Source: Liolophura sinensis (taxonomy: Eukaryota; Mollusca; Polyplacophora; Chitonida; Chitonidae). Taken from it: 60,000 nucleotides of DNA. Every line of letters begins with the position of its first letter. The stretch's first letter is position 1. The stretch covers positions 23,735,385 to 23,795,384 of the forward strand of contig NC_088295.1 of the NCBI RefSeq assembly GCF_032854445.1, written 5' to 3'. The translations under genes and the position numbers were made by a program. This document shows positions 43,853 through 54,990 of this stretch, piece after piece. The notes below the pieces were generated by a model that saw only the letters and a program-made list of their open reading frames with translations, was not told the origin of the DNA and made no database searches.

Positions 43853-46800
43853 AAGTAAACGCGTGATAGCTAAACCGCGGTCCGACTTAAAGTTATTTTC
43901 TAATTGATAGTTATAGTCTGTTTGTATAAATTGTTGCCTATATTCAGCTATCAGTCATAGTCGCTACCAAAGCTGCGTTTCTTCAGTGACACGTTCTACA
44001 CATCGATATGTTGGACATCCACTGTACTGCAAACAACATACAGTTTGAATACTTTTCTAATTCACGATGTTAAACACTTTAAGGTTGATTTCGACAAGAA
44101 AACTTCATTGCCTTGGGTGATGTCATAATTATTCAATCACAGAGCTAGGTCTATTGATTGATATTTTAAAAATATATCCTGTCAAGCAGTGACTTATTAC
44201 ACAAATGATTTGTGTAAGATGAAGGCAGTTTGAAAATTAGAACAATGTGAGGATGTACAGTAAACATTTAATCTAGCGTTTCATCTTGATGATCTTACAA
44301 GCAAGTGTAAATGTACTCATCTGATGTTTCCACACTCATATTGTGTCCGCAGCACAAGAAGGTAAATTACGCCTTACTGGGGGATATGACGGACTGTCAG
44401 GACGACTAGAGGTTTTCCATAACAACACCTGGGGACCAGTCTGTAACAATAGCTTTGGGGAACCGGAGATCAGCACAGCCTGTAACCAGATCTCCAGTGG
44501 ACGTGCTAAGTAAGCGTTTGTGCCAAAATCGGTTAACAGACAGGCTAGCGTAACAGATAATCAGTATTATTTATCCTAACCTCCACAATATTTAACTTTC
44601 AACTATTCTTCTTATAACGTTGAAATCCTGAGAACGATAAAAGGTGTTTGTAAAATGTATTCGGATTTTCACTGCTTATGTGAGCTTGAAAGAGTATTGT
44701 ATCGAGCTTCTTAAAAGGTTGGAAGGTCAAATCATAGAAAATTGTTCTCGCTCAGGGTTTCGTGTTGTCTAGCACTCAGCACTCAGTTAAGTGAATGTTA
44801 AAGATTAGATGCCCAGGTTAAAAAATGTCTCTGTTAATTATTGGTAAACTTCGACTATATTTTGACATTAATGAAAGTATTATTATTCCACAGGAAAGGA
44901 AAACATATCCGTGGTGTAGGAGTATTGCCTCATTTAACCGCCAGTGATATCATGCTGAACGGATTAGACTGTGCATGGATTCAGAGTCGATTACTGGACT
45001 GCCCGCACTATATATGGGGAATAGACACCTGCCACACCAGCGTAGTCTACTTGTCATGTAGTAAGCCTAAGAGCATGATTTAAGTAACAGAGACATTGGG
45101 CGATGTGAAAAGTAAAGTTACACGAATCCCTTTCAGTAATTGAATTCTTAAGCCTCGTTTAAACTTAGGCCGAACCGTTACGACATAAGATTCACATTGC
45201 ATTGTGTAGCAAGAACACGCCGAGAAACGTTTGGGAAGATCCGTAAATGATTCGGAATTGATTTGCGAAAAGGGCGAATAAGTTACAAAAACATCGGGAC
45301 CATTCTTTTTCTTTCGAAATTACTTCGTAAGTCTGTCGTATTTATTCGTATGTATGTATTCTGCATTAATCGTCTGATTTTGAGAACCGGTACGACATAG
45401 CAATGCTTTCGGGATGATCCCGTTACCTTTACGATTGCAACAGACAGCTTCGCGAATATTTACGAAGCTTTTACGAATACTTGCTAATCATTACACACTT
45501 ACGCCCAGTTACAAAATTTTGGTTTGAAATTTTCGCCTACATGGAAAATATAACACGAATTCATTACGAACACTCACGAATCAATATGATAGAACACGAA
45601 TGCAAACACGATTACATCACGTCGCCAGTTTGTAATGGTTCGGCAAAAAATTCGCTATGTGTGAACGGGGCTTTACGCAATTCAAAATTGTATTTCAACA
45701 AAACAGTTCAGGTCAAAGGTCTGATCATCAAACAAAAAAGAACGTTATTTCCTGACCACTGTGCCTATTGTGTCCAGATTTGATTTTCATTTTCAATACC
45801 CTATTATATATTTCCATATGATCAATATATTCTCGTCCTGTTAGAATCGATTTTTAGACTACATTCCGAGTAAGCACCATGATAGGCACCGTCTTTTGAC
45901 CATCACGAGAAAATGATGCCATTGGGATGTCTTGAATTCTGTTTGCTTTCTTACACCCAAGTTTGACTGGTTTGCAGCGGAGGAGCGGAACTTGTTTCGC
46001 CTTGTGGACGGGGATGGTTCATATGGTCGACTTGAGGTGTATCATGACAGTCAGTGGGGAACAATCTGTAAGAAAACTATTGGGGAGAACGAGGCAAAGG
46101 CTGCTTGTGAAACACTCGGGTTAAGCAAGTAAGCCGCGTGCAAGTCAAGCGCTGTGTAATGATAATTACTTACCAGAAAAGAATTTGCATCAGAAATAAT
46201 TAGAAAGCTTATAGGCAAAGAAAACACTAAAATAAGTATATATCCGATAAAGGCCATTAAACACGCTGCAGGAAAATAGTTCGATTTATTTTTTAAGAAT
46301 TTTTCCAGTGGAATAAAATGGTTTTAAAACATCAGATTCTGTTGTAGTCTGTAGTGTCCCAGTGAAATAGTTTGTTTCAAGGTTCATGTGGTGAATGCAT
46401 TCATAGGTCTACATGCATATCCATGTAGAACGATGAAATCTAGCTGTCTCTGTGTGTTACGTGACAAAAACCTGATGTGACGTCACTGGTCCCAATATGT
46501 TCTGAACAGATCCAAATACATTAAATGAGCTGAAAGAGATAAATTCAACTCATTTTGTGCACAGTTCTTAATGAACTTTCATCTGACATTTACTTCACTT
46601 TTTCTTGCCTGTAACTCAAAGCTACGTTATGTGTATTAAACAGGAAAATAAGCCTGTTAACTACTCTGTCCAGCGTTCAGTTAATAATAATATAATATTT
46701 TCCTTATTTTACAGTTTATTAGCAAGGGTTGGGACATCTGGTCCGGGTCAAAGATCGACTCGAATCTGGCTGGACAAACTGATTTGTGAAAGCGGCACTA

Positions 46801-49800
46801 AACATCTGAAGAACTGTGTGCTTGGGACATGGGGCGAAGTAGCCTCCGAATGTTCCAATGAAATGGACCTTGTGATATATTGTGAACAACTAGGTATAAC
46901 TGTTTGCTGTCTTGAAAGTTTTACTGTAAACATTTTCACATCTGTGAAATGTAGATTTCATTGCGTCAGAATTGTGAAATTTGGGACAAAACCCGCCATT
47001 TCATTTCGAAACAAGTTTCCCGACCAGAGCAAAAATTAAGTTTAAACTCTCATTTGTATATTGCGAATAACCGAAGGACGGCAAACAAACAAACAAACAC
47101 ACTGACGCTGGAAAAGGCTGGATAATCCGCTGCAACCCTGCACAATTAAATAATATCTCCATATTTAATATCCGTTTTATCTGTCTGACGATGTTATTAT
47201 AAGCTTTACTGAAAATGTCTTTACTCCGGCTAGGCCACGTTTGAGTTCAGAAGTCAAAACCATATTGTCCAGCAGTCAAGCTTTGAATCAACATCTCCAT
47301 CAAGTCACAACTGCTACCCCATTTTCGACTTTATAACGACCACAGTGTCATGATATTTTTTAATATTCAGATAAAAGCAAATCAGCCTTTTACATCCATG
47401 GAGACCCAAGCTATACAAATGAAATCGGAATCGTTGCGTTCAGCTATTATAGCACAGACTTCTCTGTGAGAGGAGACGTGTGTATGGAAGCCCCCTCAGA
47501 TGATATTGCTGTGGTTGCCTGTAGAACTTTGGGACTCCCAACGTAAGCATGTTATATATTAATCAGTGGGCAAAACATTCCACTGGCTTAGCTATATCTA
47601 AAAGGTCTTTCCTCTTTTGTAAATATCAGTCATAACTGAACTTTTGAGGCGTGCACATATTTTGTGTGTAATTACGAAGCGAACAAAGATTCTTTCCTGG
47701 CTTGGAGGGCATTTGCTGCTAGAGTTTTTGTTTGTCTACCATATGCATTTTGTTGCCTGCGCAAGAATATCCTAGTTGCCCGAATATTTGCTAAACAGTT
47801 TCAGGACATTTACAGTATAATGTAGCGTTAAACAAATAATTGCTTGCGTGTAATGGTCAGTATATTGTCATGTGGTTATGATCGTCATTGAATTGATATT
47901 CATGATCTAAACATTTTCAGAAGTGACTATCACTGTGCTTAAATTGATACATGTATGAATAAAAATATGTATCATCTAAACGGTTGGAAATATATCAAAC
48001 TTATCCTGGTGCCACTTTTAACACCATATTAGATTGAAATTATTAAACCTGCAATGCTGTGCTGTTCAACCAATGCTACTTATTTCAGAAAACATGCGAC
48101 CCTGCTTTCGGAAACTGTTTTCCCGCGTATAAACACTGAGTCATCTTTGAATGGTGTCAAATGCAATGGCCAGGAAATGCACTTACTGAACTGCCAGTTT
48201 TCGTCCATGAAGCAAGTAACATCTTGCAAAGGTCAAAACAAGTTGGTTGTGGCATGTGGTAAGAAAATCAAGTATATTTTTTTTCAAGCGGACTCTTTCT
48301 TTATCTGCCTGAAAGCAATCCTTCTCCGGAGAGACTTGTTAAACCTATGCAAGCGTCCAACAATTTAATTCCTCTCCTTAGAAACACTCAAGGTCTGTCA
48401 GCAACCTGCGGATGGTCGTGAGTTTCCCCCGGGCTGTGCAGCCGTCGTATAAGTAAAATATTCTTGAGTATGGCGTAAAACACCAATCAAATAAATAAAT
48501 AAATAAATAAATAAATAAAATAGAAACACTCAAGGTAGTCGATTGGAAGTAAAAGTGATGTATGATACGACAAAGGGCTTTACAGAGTGGCTGAAGATAC
48601 TGTTACATCAGTACATAATAAAGCCACTGTACAGAAGTCATTACTAACAGAAGTTCAAGAAGGGAAGACATTAGAAAATTATGAAGTTATTCTGTAAGGC
48701 ACACAAGGACAACTTATAACATTGGTAATTTGCGTCTAGTAATTAATTTATAAATGATAAGATGATGATTTTTTTTACTCTTTTCACGACCGTTTTACCA
48801 CGTTAAAAACGTTAAAAGGCGTACTTTCCCTCAGATTTCCATATCATTTTTTATTAAATGTGATAAAAATGCACTGTTTAGAGCAATTCTGGACAAGTGA
48901 ATAATAAATTACAAGTACTGTCATTGTACTGTTTTTTTAAGGGCGTCTAAGTTGCCATAATTAAACAGTCATAATAAAACTCTAAGATAAAGTGACAAGG
49001 AACCAGATTTCACAGGTTTTTATCAATTATCACAATGTTGTCCTTACTCTAGCTTTACTCTGTATGTTGTAGTCTTTTCTACTGTAAATACGTCGTAAAA
49101 TATTGCCGTTGCCAGTACCGTAATTTAAATGCATTCGTATGTTGACTAGGTTTATCCCTTCTGCCCGACTACACTCTCAGACTGGTGAATGAATACTCCA
49201 CCACATCCGGCAGATTACAGGTTCTAATGCATGGAGTTTGGGGTTCAGTCTGTGAAAATGGATTTGATTCAAAATCAGCCGAGGTCGCCTGTCGTAAACT
49301 GGGATTATCAACGTAAGTAAACGGACGACAACATTTACAACTATCCTTGCATCGAATTTTTTTCGCCCGTAACAACCATTAAAATCCATGCCTTGATAAG
49401 TTATGATGGGGGGCAGCAAACCACAAACAGCCGACTTGCATGTATGTGCCATCGTGTGAAGTATTGAAAATAGAGCACGGCCACAATGCTGCGCAACTTT
49501 GATATGAATCACATCGAGTCCTAAACTGTAGGTTTCCACACTTCATCCCGGCTTTCTTCATCCTCGGTTGTGTTTGTTAGTGTAGCGATTTGCTAGAGAT
49601 ATTAATCTAACGTTTAGTTAACCAAGCGGAAGACATCTATCCAGGATTTTTTCCGTTCAGATCAAAACCTAGCGTGGTCTTTACCCAAGAGAGCGACAAG
49701 AAATGGGCGGCGTGGCTGTCGGACGTATCATGTGAGGGATGGGAGGCGGGGCTACATGATTGTTCAGTGTCTCTGTCCCCTCGCTCCTGTCCAAATAATG

Positions 49801-51303
49801 GCAAAGCAGTGTCAATCAAGTGTCCCACCTATATTTATGTCAGTAAGTGAACCAGATTTGAACACTGTACGTTAGGGCTTGTCTTTCTTACGGAACGTCC
49901 CACTAGATCTGGTAGAAATGTAATTGTGTGACGGTGATGAATTCCTTAATCCGAGGGTGATCCAGAACGACAACGTCATTACATGGACATTCAGAATCAC
50001 GATCATAAGATTAGAATTTTTCTAATTAAACTATTAAACTAAGGCAAAATTGGTAAACAAAAGTAAAAATTCAAATATTTTCTGTAAATATTACAGATGA
50101 GATAAGATTATAAGATACCATATCCCAATTTTACCGTTAACAATAATAAGATTTCATGCACTATATCAATTTCTGGTTTTAATTGCAGTTCCAGTCAAGG
50201 CTGTTATAGGTGGCATATCAGCAGGTCTCCTAGTCATTGGCGGAATTATAGCTCTTGTGTGTTGTATCGTTAAGCGACGCCGGAGATCCCGTCCACCAAC
50301 TCAGACCAGTAGGTTTGGATTGTAGATAGTGAATGTGTAACACCTATTAAACAATGTGACACATTTTTACCGACAAAGACTCTCTTAGGCTATATGCCAT
50401 TACCTGATTTCCTGTAAACTTGATGCATTTTAAATTGTGCACCCAGAAAAAAAGGATTAATTTTTATTATGGATCTATTACGTTGATAAATATGGACACA
50501 AAAATGTTTGGGACAATGCACTTACTTTGAAGTCTGAACAGCCACCACGAGCCACAGTTTTAGCTGCATACTCGTTCTTAGTCATCACTACCATGGTTAT
50601 TTACAGTACACTTTGTCAGGCGAATGGAGTACTCCGTTCATCGATAAAATTGTTTTAAATTGTTTATACAAAAGTTTTTCTTATCATGTAACATGGTTGG
50701 GATTAACGCGGTCTTTATAAAATACAGCTTTGGCTTTGCAGGCAACATAATGAAAGGTTTTGTAACTGATTAAGTGTGTTTGTTTTTTAACAGCGGACAA
50801 TAACTTTTCTTTGGCCAGTCCCTCGATGGTGCCCATCGATCCGTCCGCACCCCCAGAATACCTGGACGTTGGAAATACAACAGACCTGCAAATGGTAGGA
50901 GCCAGGCGATCTGATTGCCATTCCTCTAATTGGGGCAAGTTTTCTAAATATCAAAAAACAGGATTTTCGGCCCCAAATCATGCTTGTAGATTGCCTTAAA
51001 AGTGAAATGGTAAGAACTGGGCGTTCTTGCATTCTTCGTACTGTTTTTTTTTCGAAATATAATAAACAGAAGGATTTTCGGCCTCAAGCCAAGCCAAAGG
51101 GAATGTTCTAAAATATTTTGTATTGCGAGGTTAAATGACTAAATTATCTTTAATGAAGTCTGGCAACAATTACATTTAGGTCAATGCTATTTACATGCCC
51201 ACTGATTTTTGATTTGCAGACATCTAGCTCCGAAGCACTACCATCCGATTGGATGAAACCTCCTCCCAGTTATTCAGAGCTTTTTCCGGAAACGACGGCT
51301 TGA
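39657..51303 (+). CDS. SRCR-domain type I membrane receptor, gene B
   Basis: Seventeen exons (39657-39789, 40512-40621, 41263-41395, 41836-42002, 42628-42775, 43593-43762, 44353-44509, 44894-45060, 45978-46128, 46715-46893, 47371-47542, 48089-48258, 49150-49312, 49661-49842, 50189-50308, 50794-50894, 51220-51303) join into 834 codons plus stop without interruption. Order: a reduced four-cysteine SRCR-like module, six SRCR domains with six cysteines each, a transmembrane helix, and a tail with PPEY and PPSY. The last five domains, helix and tail correspond one to one with gene A. Group-A SRCR domains are known to be encoded by two exons, as here. Likely a cell-surface recognition receptor; ligand unknown. 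The signal-peptide exon is missing from this model and should lie upstream of 39657. Confidence 0.85.
40016..40180 (+). mobile_element. SINE-like element (fourth type) in gene B intron
   Basis: GAGCAATGAGGTCGCGAGTT plus CATAACCTGC resembles a tRNA B-box region, followed by GTGGCCCCACCAG and a CAAGTGAAATATACCTCATT-GGGATAAAACACC tail. Related copy at 57240-57425. Confidence 0.5.
40176..40385 (+). repeat. Tandem 70-bp repeat, almost three copies
   Basis: AAACGAATTAATTATTATCA then TGACCCTGATTGATTTATTT, repeated; the last copy merges with a SINE tail. It looks like serial duplication of a SINE 3' junction. Confidence 0.85.
40363..40462 (-). mobile_element. SINE family 1, truncated
   Basis: TTGGTGTTTTGTGCCGTACT, ATATTTCACTTATACGACGG and GTGAAACCGGGCAGA on the minus strand. 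Confidence 0.8.
40512..40621 (+). CDS. Gene B exon, second half of SRCR-like module 1
   Basis: Acceptor TTTCAG, donor GTACGT, phase 2 to 1. GYPLFKLLIRSSTTETVYRV then DRCSHSC and LECNV. Strongly conserved in copy C (57497-57606), which supports it as a true exon. Confidence 0.78.
41263..41395 (+). CDS. Gene B exon, first half of SRCR domain 2
   Basis: Acceptor TTTCAG, donor GTAAGA, phase 1 to 2. FPYRLDESGDIRLFFEAQWS then ALCFN and EFCEKFNLPR, giving the first two cysteines. Confidence 0.82.
41836..42002 (+). CDS. Gene B exon, second half of SRCR domain 2
   Basis: Acceptor CTGCAG, donor GTAGGT, phase 2 to 1. SYSVEVLRGSFGTYQNSWKI then cysteines in DSCSS, NNCTS, NACTA and IKCKM, completing a six-cysteine set. 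Confidence 0.82.
42628..42775 (+). CDS. Gene B exon, first half of SRCR domain 3
   Basis: Donor GTGAGT, phase 1 to 2. PEFRLLDWGETRHRGTLEVK then QVCSK and VACRTLGYPR. The acceptor (GTAAAG|CT) lacks a good pyrimidine tract, but the same spot is used in copy C and the frame fits. Confidence 0.8.
43593..43762 (+). CDS. Gene B exon, second half of SRCR domain 3
   Basis: Acceptor CATAG, donor GTGGGT, phase 2 to 1. SSDANYHRRK start and cysteines in FRCTG, TDCPG, KYCYS and ISCTE. Confidence 0.88.
43824..43856. repeat. (AAAT)n microsatellite in gene B intron
   Basis: About eight AAAT units, possibly a leftover SINE tail. Confidence 0.9.
44353..44509 (+). CDS. Gene B exon, first half of SRCR domain 4
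   Basis: Acceptor CCGCAG, donor GTAAGC, phase 1 to 2. GKLRLTGGYDGLSGRLEVFH then GPVCN and TACNQI. Confidence 0.9.
44894..45060 (+). CDS. Gene B exon, second half of SRCR domain 4
   Basis: Acceptor CCACAG, donor GTAAGC, phase 2 to 1. Cysteines in LDCAW, LDCPH, DTCHT and LSCS. Confidence 0.88.
45978..46128 (+). CDS. Gene B exon, first half of SRCR domain 5
   Basis: Acceptor TTGCAG, donor GTAAGC, phase 1 to 2. FRLVDGDGSYGRLEVYHDSQ then GTICK and AACETLGLSK. Confidence 0.9.
46715..46893 (+). CDS. Gene B exon, second half of SRCR domain 5
   Basis: Acceptor TTACAG, donor GTATAA, phase 2 to 1. RSTRIWLDKLICESGTKHLK then NCVLG, SECSN and IYCEQ. Confidence 0.85.
47371..47542 (+). CDS. Gene B exon, first half of SRCR domain 6
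   Basis: Acceptor TTCAG, donor GTAAGC, phase 1 to 2. Divergent N-terminal half, then GDVCMEAPSDDIAVVACR and TLGLPT, matching gene A 4925-5078. Confidence 0.85.
48089..48258 (+). CDS. Gene B exon, second half of SRCR domain 6
   Basis: Acceptor TTTCAG, donor GTAAGA, phase 2 to 1. NGVKCNGQEMHLLNC, TSCKG and NKLVVACG as in gene A 7466-7635. Confidence 0.87.
48395..48520 (+). mobile_element. SINE family 1, 5'-truncated, with exact 16-bp target duplication
   Basis: Body CAGCAACCTGCGGATGGTCG and tail TATGGCGTAAAACACCAATC plus (AAAT)n. TAGAAACACTCAAGGT at 48379-48394 is exactly repeated at 48521-48536. An internal deletion removes the stretch after CCCCCGGGCTGTGC. Confidence 0.93.
49150..49312 (+). 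CDS. Gene B exon, first half of SRCR domain 7
   Basis: Acceptor ACTAG, donor GTAAGT, phase 1 to 2. YTLRLVNEYSTTSGRLQVLM then GSVCEN and VACRKLGLST. Confidence 0.87.
49661..49842 (+). CDS. Gene B exon, second half of SRCR domain 7
   Basis: Acceptor GTTCAG, donor GTAAGT, phase 2 to 1. WAAWLSDVSCEGWEAGLHDC then RSCPN and IKCPT. Confidence 0.85.
50189..50308 (+). CDS. Gene B exon, transmembrane segment
   Basis: Acceptor TTGCAG, donor GTAGGT, phase 1 to 1. AVIGGISAGLLVIGGIIALV then CCIVKRRRR: one hydrophobic helix with a basic cytoplasmic edge. Cysteines at the inner boundary could be palmitoylated (inference). Confidence 0.87.
50794..50894 (+). CDS. Gene B exon, cytoplasmic tail with PPEY motif
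   Basis: Acceptor TAACAG, donor GTAGGA, phase 1 to 0. DNNFSLASPSMVPIDPSAPP then EYLDVGNTTDLQM. PPEY matches the WW-domain ligand PPxY and sits where gene A has PPDY. Confidence 0.83.
51220..51303 (+). CDS. Gene B last exon, tail with PPSY motif and stop
   Basis: Acceptor TTGCAG, phase 0, TGA at 51301-51303. SDWMKPPPSYSELFPETTA is the conserved C-terminus shared with gene A and, in damaged form, copy M. Confidence 0.86.
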   Translation, partial: TSSSEALPSDWMKPPPSYSELFPETTA

Positions 51304-51484
51304 AGAGCGAGGTTGTTGGTGGGAGAAGACAGGTGAAAACTATTACTTATGGTGATAAATAATAATGAACAAGCTGTGATAGCAGAGTCCCTGCCATCTT
51401 CAGTCATCCATGTTTGTTATTTGTTGATGACACCGTTCATAATAAACTGGAATTTCAAGTTTTTCACAGTTAAGCGCCGAATGA

Positions 51485-51592
51485 CCACTATTTGATCCCA
51501 GGTAACCTGTGAATGACCGCCTTTTCGTCCCAGGTAACCGGTGAATAACAGCCTTTTGGTCCCAGGTAACCGGTGAATGGCGGTTGTTTAAC
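51485..51592 (+). repeat. Tandem GATCCCAGGTAACC units in gene B 3' UTR
   Basis: Three units of about 35 bases with TCCCAGGTAACCGGTGAAT, homologous with 32820-33115. Confidence 0.85.
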
Positions 51593-52017
51593 ACCGTAGA
51601 GAGTGTATATTTTAAGACTCCGTCTAACACACAATACGTAGTCAATAATTAAGTATAATGAAATGAGTTAAATTTTTTCAACAAAATGTATGGGTGATTA
51701 CAGATAATTTCAATGATGTGAGGGCCAGGAATTCACATCAGAGGTGAGAAGATTAACAGCTTTACCTATTGTTCGGTTAAAGAAATCTTTGTCTTGTGCT
51801 AATATTTCGTAAGTGATACAGGTGCATGTAGTCATACGTGGTATATAATATGGTCTACAATAGTTGTGTTTGAGTGTATTTGTGAATTGTTTTGGAATAT
51901 ATTCACCTGACCCCGTTGACTGAGGCAAATAGTAACACCTGCGACATATATATTGTTTGTATGTTTTTTCTCGTTCAAATGGCAATGTAGCAATACAATG
52001 ACAGTAGCCTTTTTAAT

Positions 52018-52067
52018 GTGTGTGTGTGGTGGTGGGGGGTGGGGGGTGGGGGTGGGGTGGGGGGTCT
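52018..52067 (+). repeat. G-rich tract with G-quadruplex potential
   Basis: GTGTGTGTGT followed by six G-runs of four to six bases separated by single or few bases on the + strand. Confidence 0.85.
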
Positions 52068-52268
52068 GTATTTCTGAATGGTGCTTTACGTATGTGTTTT
52101 AAATTTATCGCTTGGCAAAAGTATCGTGTGTTGTCCTGTGTATTTGTCTTATATATCCAGAAATTATCTTAAATATTTTTACACGTATACTTTCAGAAGA
52201 TATACATACTTTTCCCGTTTACATTGCACGACAATAATTTTCTATTGTATTTTATGAAAATGTTGTAG

Positions 52269-52274
52269 AATAAA
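52269..52274 (+). promoter_or_regulatory. Candidate poly(A) signal AATAAA of gene B
   Basis: TGTTGTAGAATAAATGCTAA, followed within 25 bases by GTGTCC and T-rich sequence as expected downstream of a cleavage site. The context is conserved after copy M at 33842. Confidence 0.55.
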
Positions 52275-52699
52275 TGCTAATGATTTACAAGTGTCCACAG
52301 TGATTTTTATTTCTAAATATCTCATGTTAATAAAAACTCTACTTGGGCAGCGTAGACCAAAACGTGTTATTATTTCGGGTTTGTGAATTTAAATTAAAAA
52401 GTGCTGCTTGGCTGAAGATAACTTCTAAGGGCCATCGTTCGTTAGCAACCTGGGTGTCTTATCATTGAAGGTCTAATGGCAAAGAGATCGGCATTCTGGT
52501 ATACACAGAACATACCTGATTTAAACACACTTTAAGTCGATACATATCCTTGTCATGTAAATTCAGGAGGTCTTTGTAGAAAAGGTCTTTAAAAATATAG
52601 ATTACACACTGTTTAAATAAAACGTAAACATAAGGAAATGGTAGTTGTAGGTGCATAAGTCCCTTTTTAGAAATGGAGCATTTAATTTTTTTTACTAAA

Positions 52700-53045
52700 T
52701 GAATGAATGCTTGGGGTCTAACGTTGTGCTTAACGACTTTTCAGTCATATGTCGACGGGAAGTCATTAGGTGTGTTCATAAACTGTGTCTCCTTGTGGCA
52801 GGGCGAGTCCATGCCGCCACTGAAGTATAATGCCAAACACAGCGGAGAGGACACCCACCCAGTCACATTATACTGAAGCCGGGCCAACCAATCCGGTTTC
52901 CTTGCTCTAACCTCTCACTGCTGAGGGCCAAGCGAGGCAGCAAGAAGTACCTTTTTAAAGGTCTTTGGTATGACACGATTCGGGTTTGACCCCAGGTCTC
53001 CCAATTTCGAGGCGGAGGCTGTAACCATTAGGGCACCGAAGCTTT
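52700..53045 (-). mobile_element. SINE family 2, long copy
   Basis: GAATGCTTGGGGTCTAACGT tail at the left; TGAAGCCGGGCCAACCAATC in the body; the complement of a tRNA-like head near 53000-53040 with GGGTTTGACCCCAGGTCTCC. Confidence 0.8.
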
Positions 53046-53129
53046 TCTTATTTTCTATGTTTTCACTGAATACTGTACAATGTGAAAGTTTTTTTTCTCC
53101 TTTTTAAAAGATATTTGGAAACAACCTTG

Positions 53130-53345
53130 AACTAAGTATAAAGTTACTCTCATCTAGAGAGAACAGTCTTGCTGTGTACGTACCTACTGCCTCTGCGCGT
53201 GTTAAGATTACTTCTGTGGTATACTTGGGCGCATTGTTGATAACCACCAGCAAGGAGACGCAGCTGAATTAATAGTATTTTGATGAGAGAACCTCTTAGG
53301 TCCACCATAACAACATCAACGATCAAAGACTTATAACGGACATAT
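53130..53345 (+). repeat. Segment duplicated from 34940-35160
   Basis: See 34940-35160. No coding content recognised in either copy. Confidence 0.6.
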
Positions 53346-53842
53346 GATCTAGCTAAACAGGCCTAGCTAAAACGCTTATAGTTGTTTGTATTTTAAATCC
53401 GCTCTACTACAATGCATCCTCGCATTCTTACATGTAAATGCAGAGCTGTGGTCCGTATGCTCTGAAAAAAATGTGTAATAAAACATAACGTAACTGGTGA
53501 GAGTAGGACGTGGTTCATCCGCTATGAGTGGGTTTACGTCCAGAAGATAGCCATAGACAAGTTAAGTATGTTGAGCAAAAAACACAACGTATACTTTATA
53601 TATAGATGTTTATTGCGTAGGGCAAATTGGCCCATGAGCATATATATGCTATAGCATAACGCAACACTGCATGGCGAACGGTAGTCGGCAAATAAGGAAA
53701 AAGACAATCTCATGAAAGTATAATACTAATTTTTCATTTCGAAGGCTTTGTATATAAACATGGACAATCTTCTAACAATACAAAATATTGTACATTTCTA
53801 TATGTCATTAACTAAATAAACTTTTCCATGCTAAGATATCTG

Positions 53843-53942
53843 TATTTATTTATTTATTTATTTATTTTATTGGTGTTTTACGCCGTACACAAGAATATTT
53901 CACTCATACGACGGCGGCCAGCATTATGGTGGGTGGAAATTA
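53843..53942 (-). mobile_element. SINE family 1, truncated
   Basis: (TTTA)n then TTGGTGTTTTACGCCGTACA, ATATTTCACTCATACGACGG and CCAGCATTATGGTGGG. Confidence 0.88.
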
Positions 53943-54369
53943 TAACTATGTACTTTTTACTCAGTTCAACATACAGGGATCAGACCAGTAGGAAATGTTG
54001 TTCATCTTTGATAACATTGCAATAACTACATTTTCTTTCTTCAGAGCGTATTTTGTTTGGTTTATTCCGTCTACCTACTTCAACCATAACCTTGTGTGAA
54101 GAAGCTGGGTCATTGCGATTTGAAAGTGTTATACTGTGATCACTTCAATATATGGTTTCATCTCAAAGTCTCCCAATTTCATGTAAAATACCTCCTCCCC
54201 CCAGTAATACTTCTTAATCTAGAAGCCCCGTTTTGGGTATATAATCTCTGTTTTACATGAGAGAGGAAGAGATACAAATGTAATAATTTGTGCGTAATGA
54301 TCATAAAAGCATTCCCAAAGTGTTATGCACACAGCGACATGATTGTCACTCAGACTTTATTTGCCGTCA

Positions 54370-54990
54370 ACAGACGGTACAGATTACACCTGCCTACATA
54401 TTGCACAATACAAACGACAGCGTTTGTCAGAAAAGTTGTATTTGAACAGGTGTTGTCACGTAACAAAGGATGTTTCCGGTGGATAACTAACTTTTCATAA
54501 CTCACAAGGAAAGCAATCTGACTTCCGTCGAATATTGCTTAATAAATAGGAGTAAAGTTCATTTATGTTGATGGCCACATCTTCATGTGCTACAAGTATA
54601 AGCGTTCACCAGAGCTTATTTGAAGAATTATGAAAACATTTTGTGGTGACAAAAAAGCCAACATACAAATGGGTTGTGAACCTTGCACATTTCTATACCA
54701 TATTATAATTCTATATGTACCTATAAGACCGTGCCAGGGTGTAGTCATGTGAGGATGAATCATACTGGGATGTTGGCGATAAGTCAACAGTCGTGTGGAT
54801 CGATGTTTGTCTCTAGGTCACTCGCACGCGTGGATTGAGCCCAAGGTGACGCACATGCAGGGTGTCATGGTGGCTGGCGCTAGTCACGTGGTCCGTCTGG
54901 CCGAGAAAAGCCAGCAGTGCACCTTAATGAGCGACTGGCGGAGCGGAAAAGAGACAAGTTCAGAGACAGACGTTATGGTTGAAAGCCATG
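54370..54990 (+). repeat. Segment duplicated from 36050-36660, with longer open frame
   Basis: Keeps about 58 bases absent in the earlier copy. In 54795-54995 a frame reads VMVAGASHVVRLAEKSQQCT then LMSDWR and ends at the donor-like array. It could be an unrecognised exon of the next unit, but no domain is identifiable. Confidence 0.45.

Larger units (their letters stand above)
51304..52290 (+). other. Probable 3' UTR of gene B
   Basis: Runs from the stop to a poly(A) signal at 52269; paralogous with the sequence after the copy M stop up to about 33860. Includes short tandem units at 51485-51592 and a G-rich tract near 52021. Confidence 0.55.
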
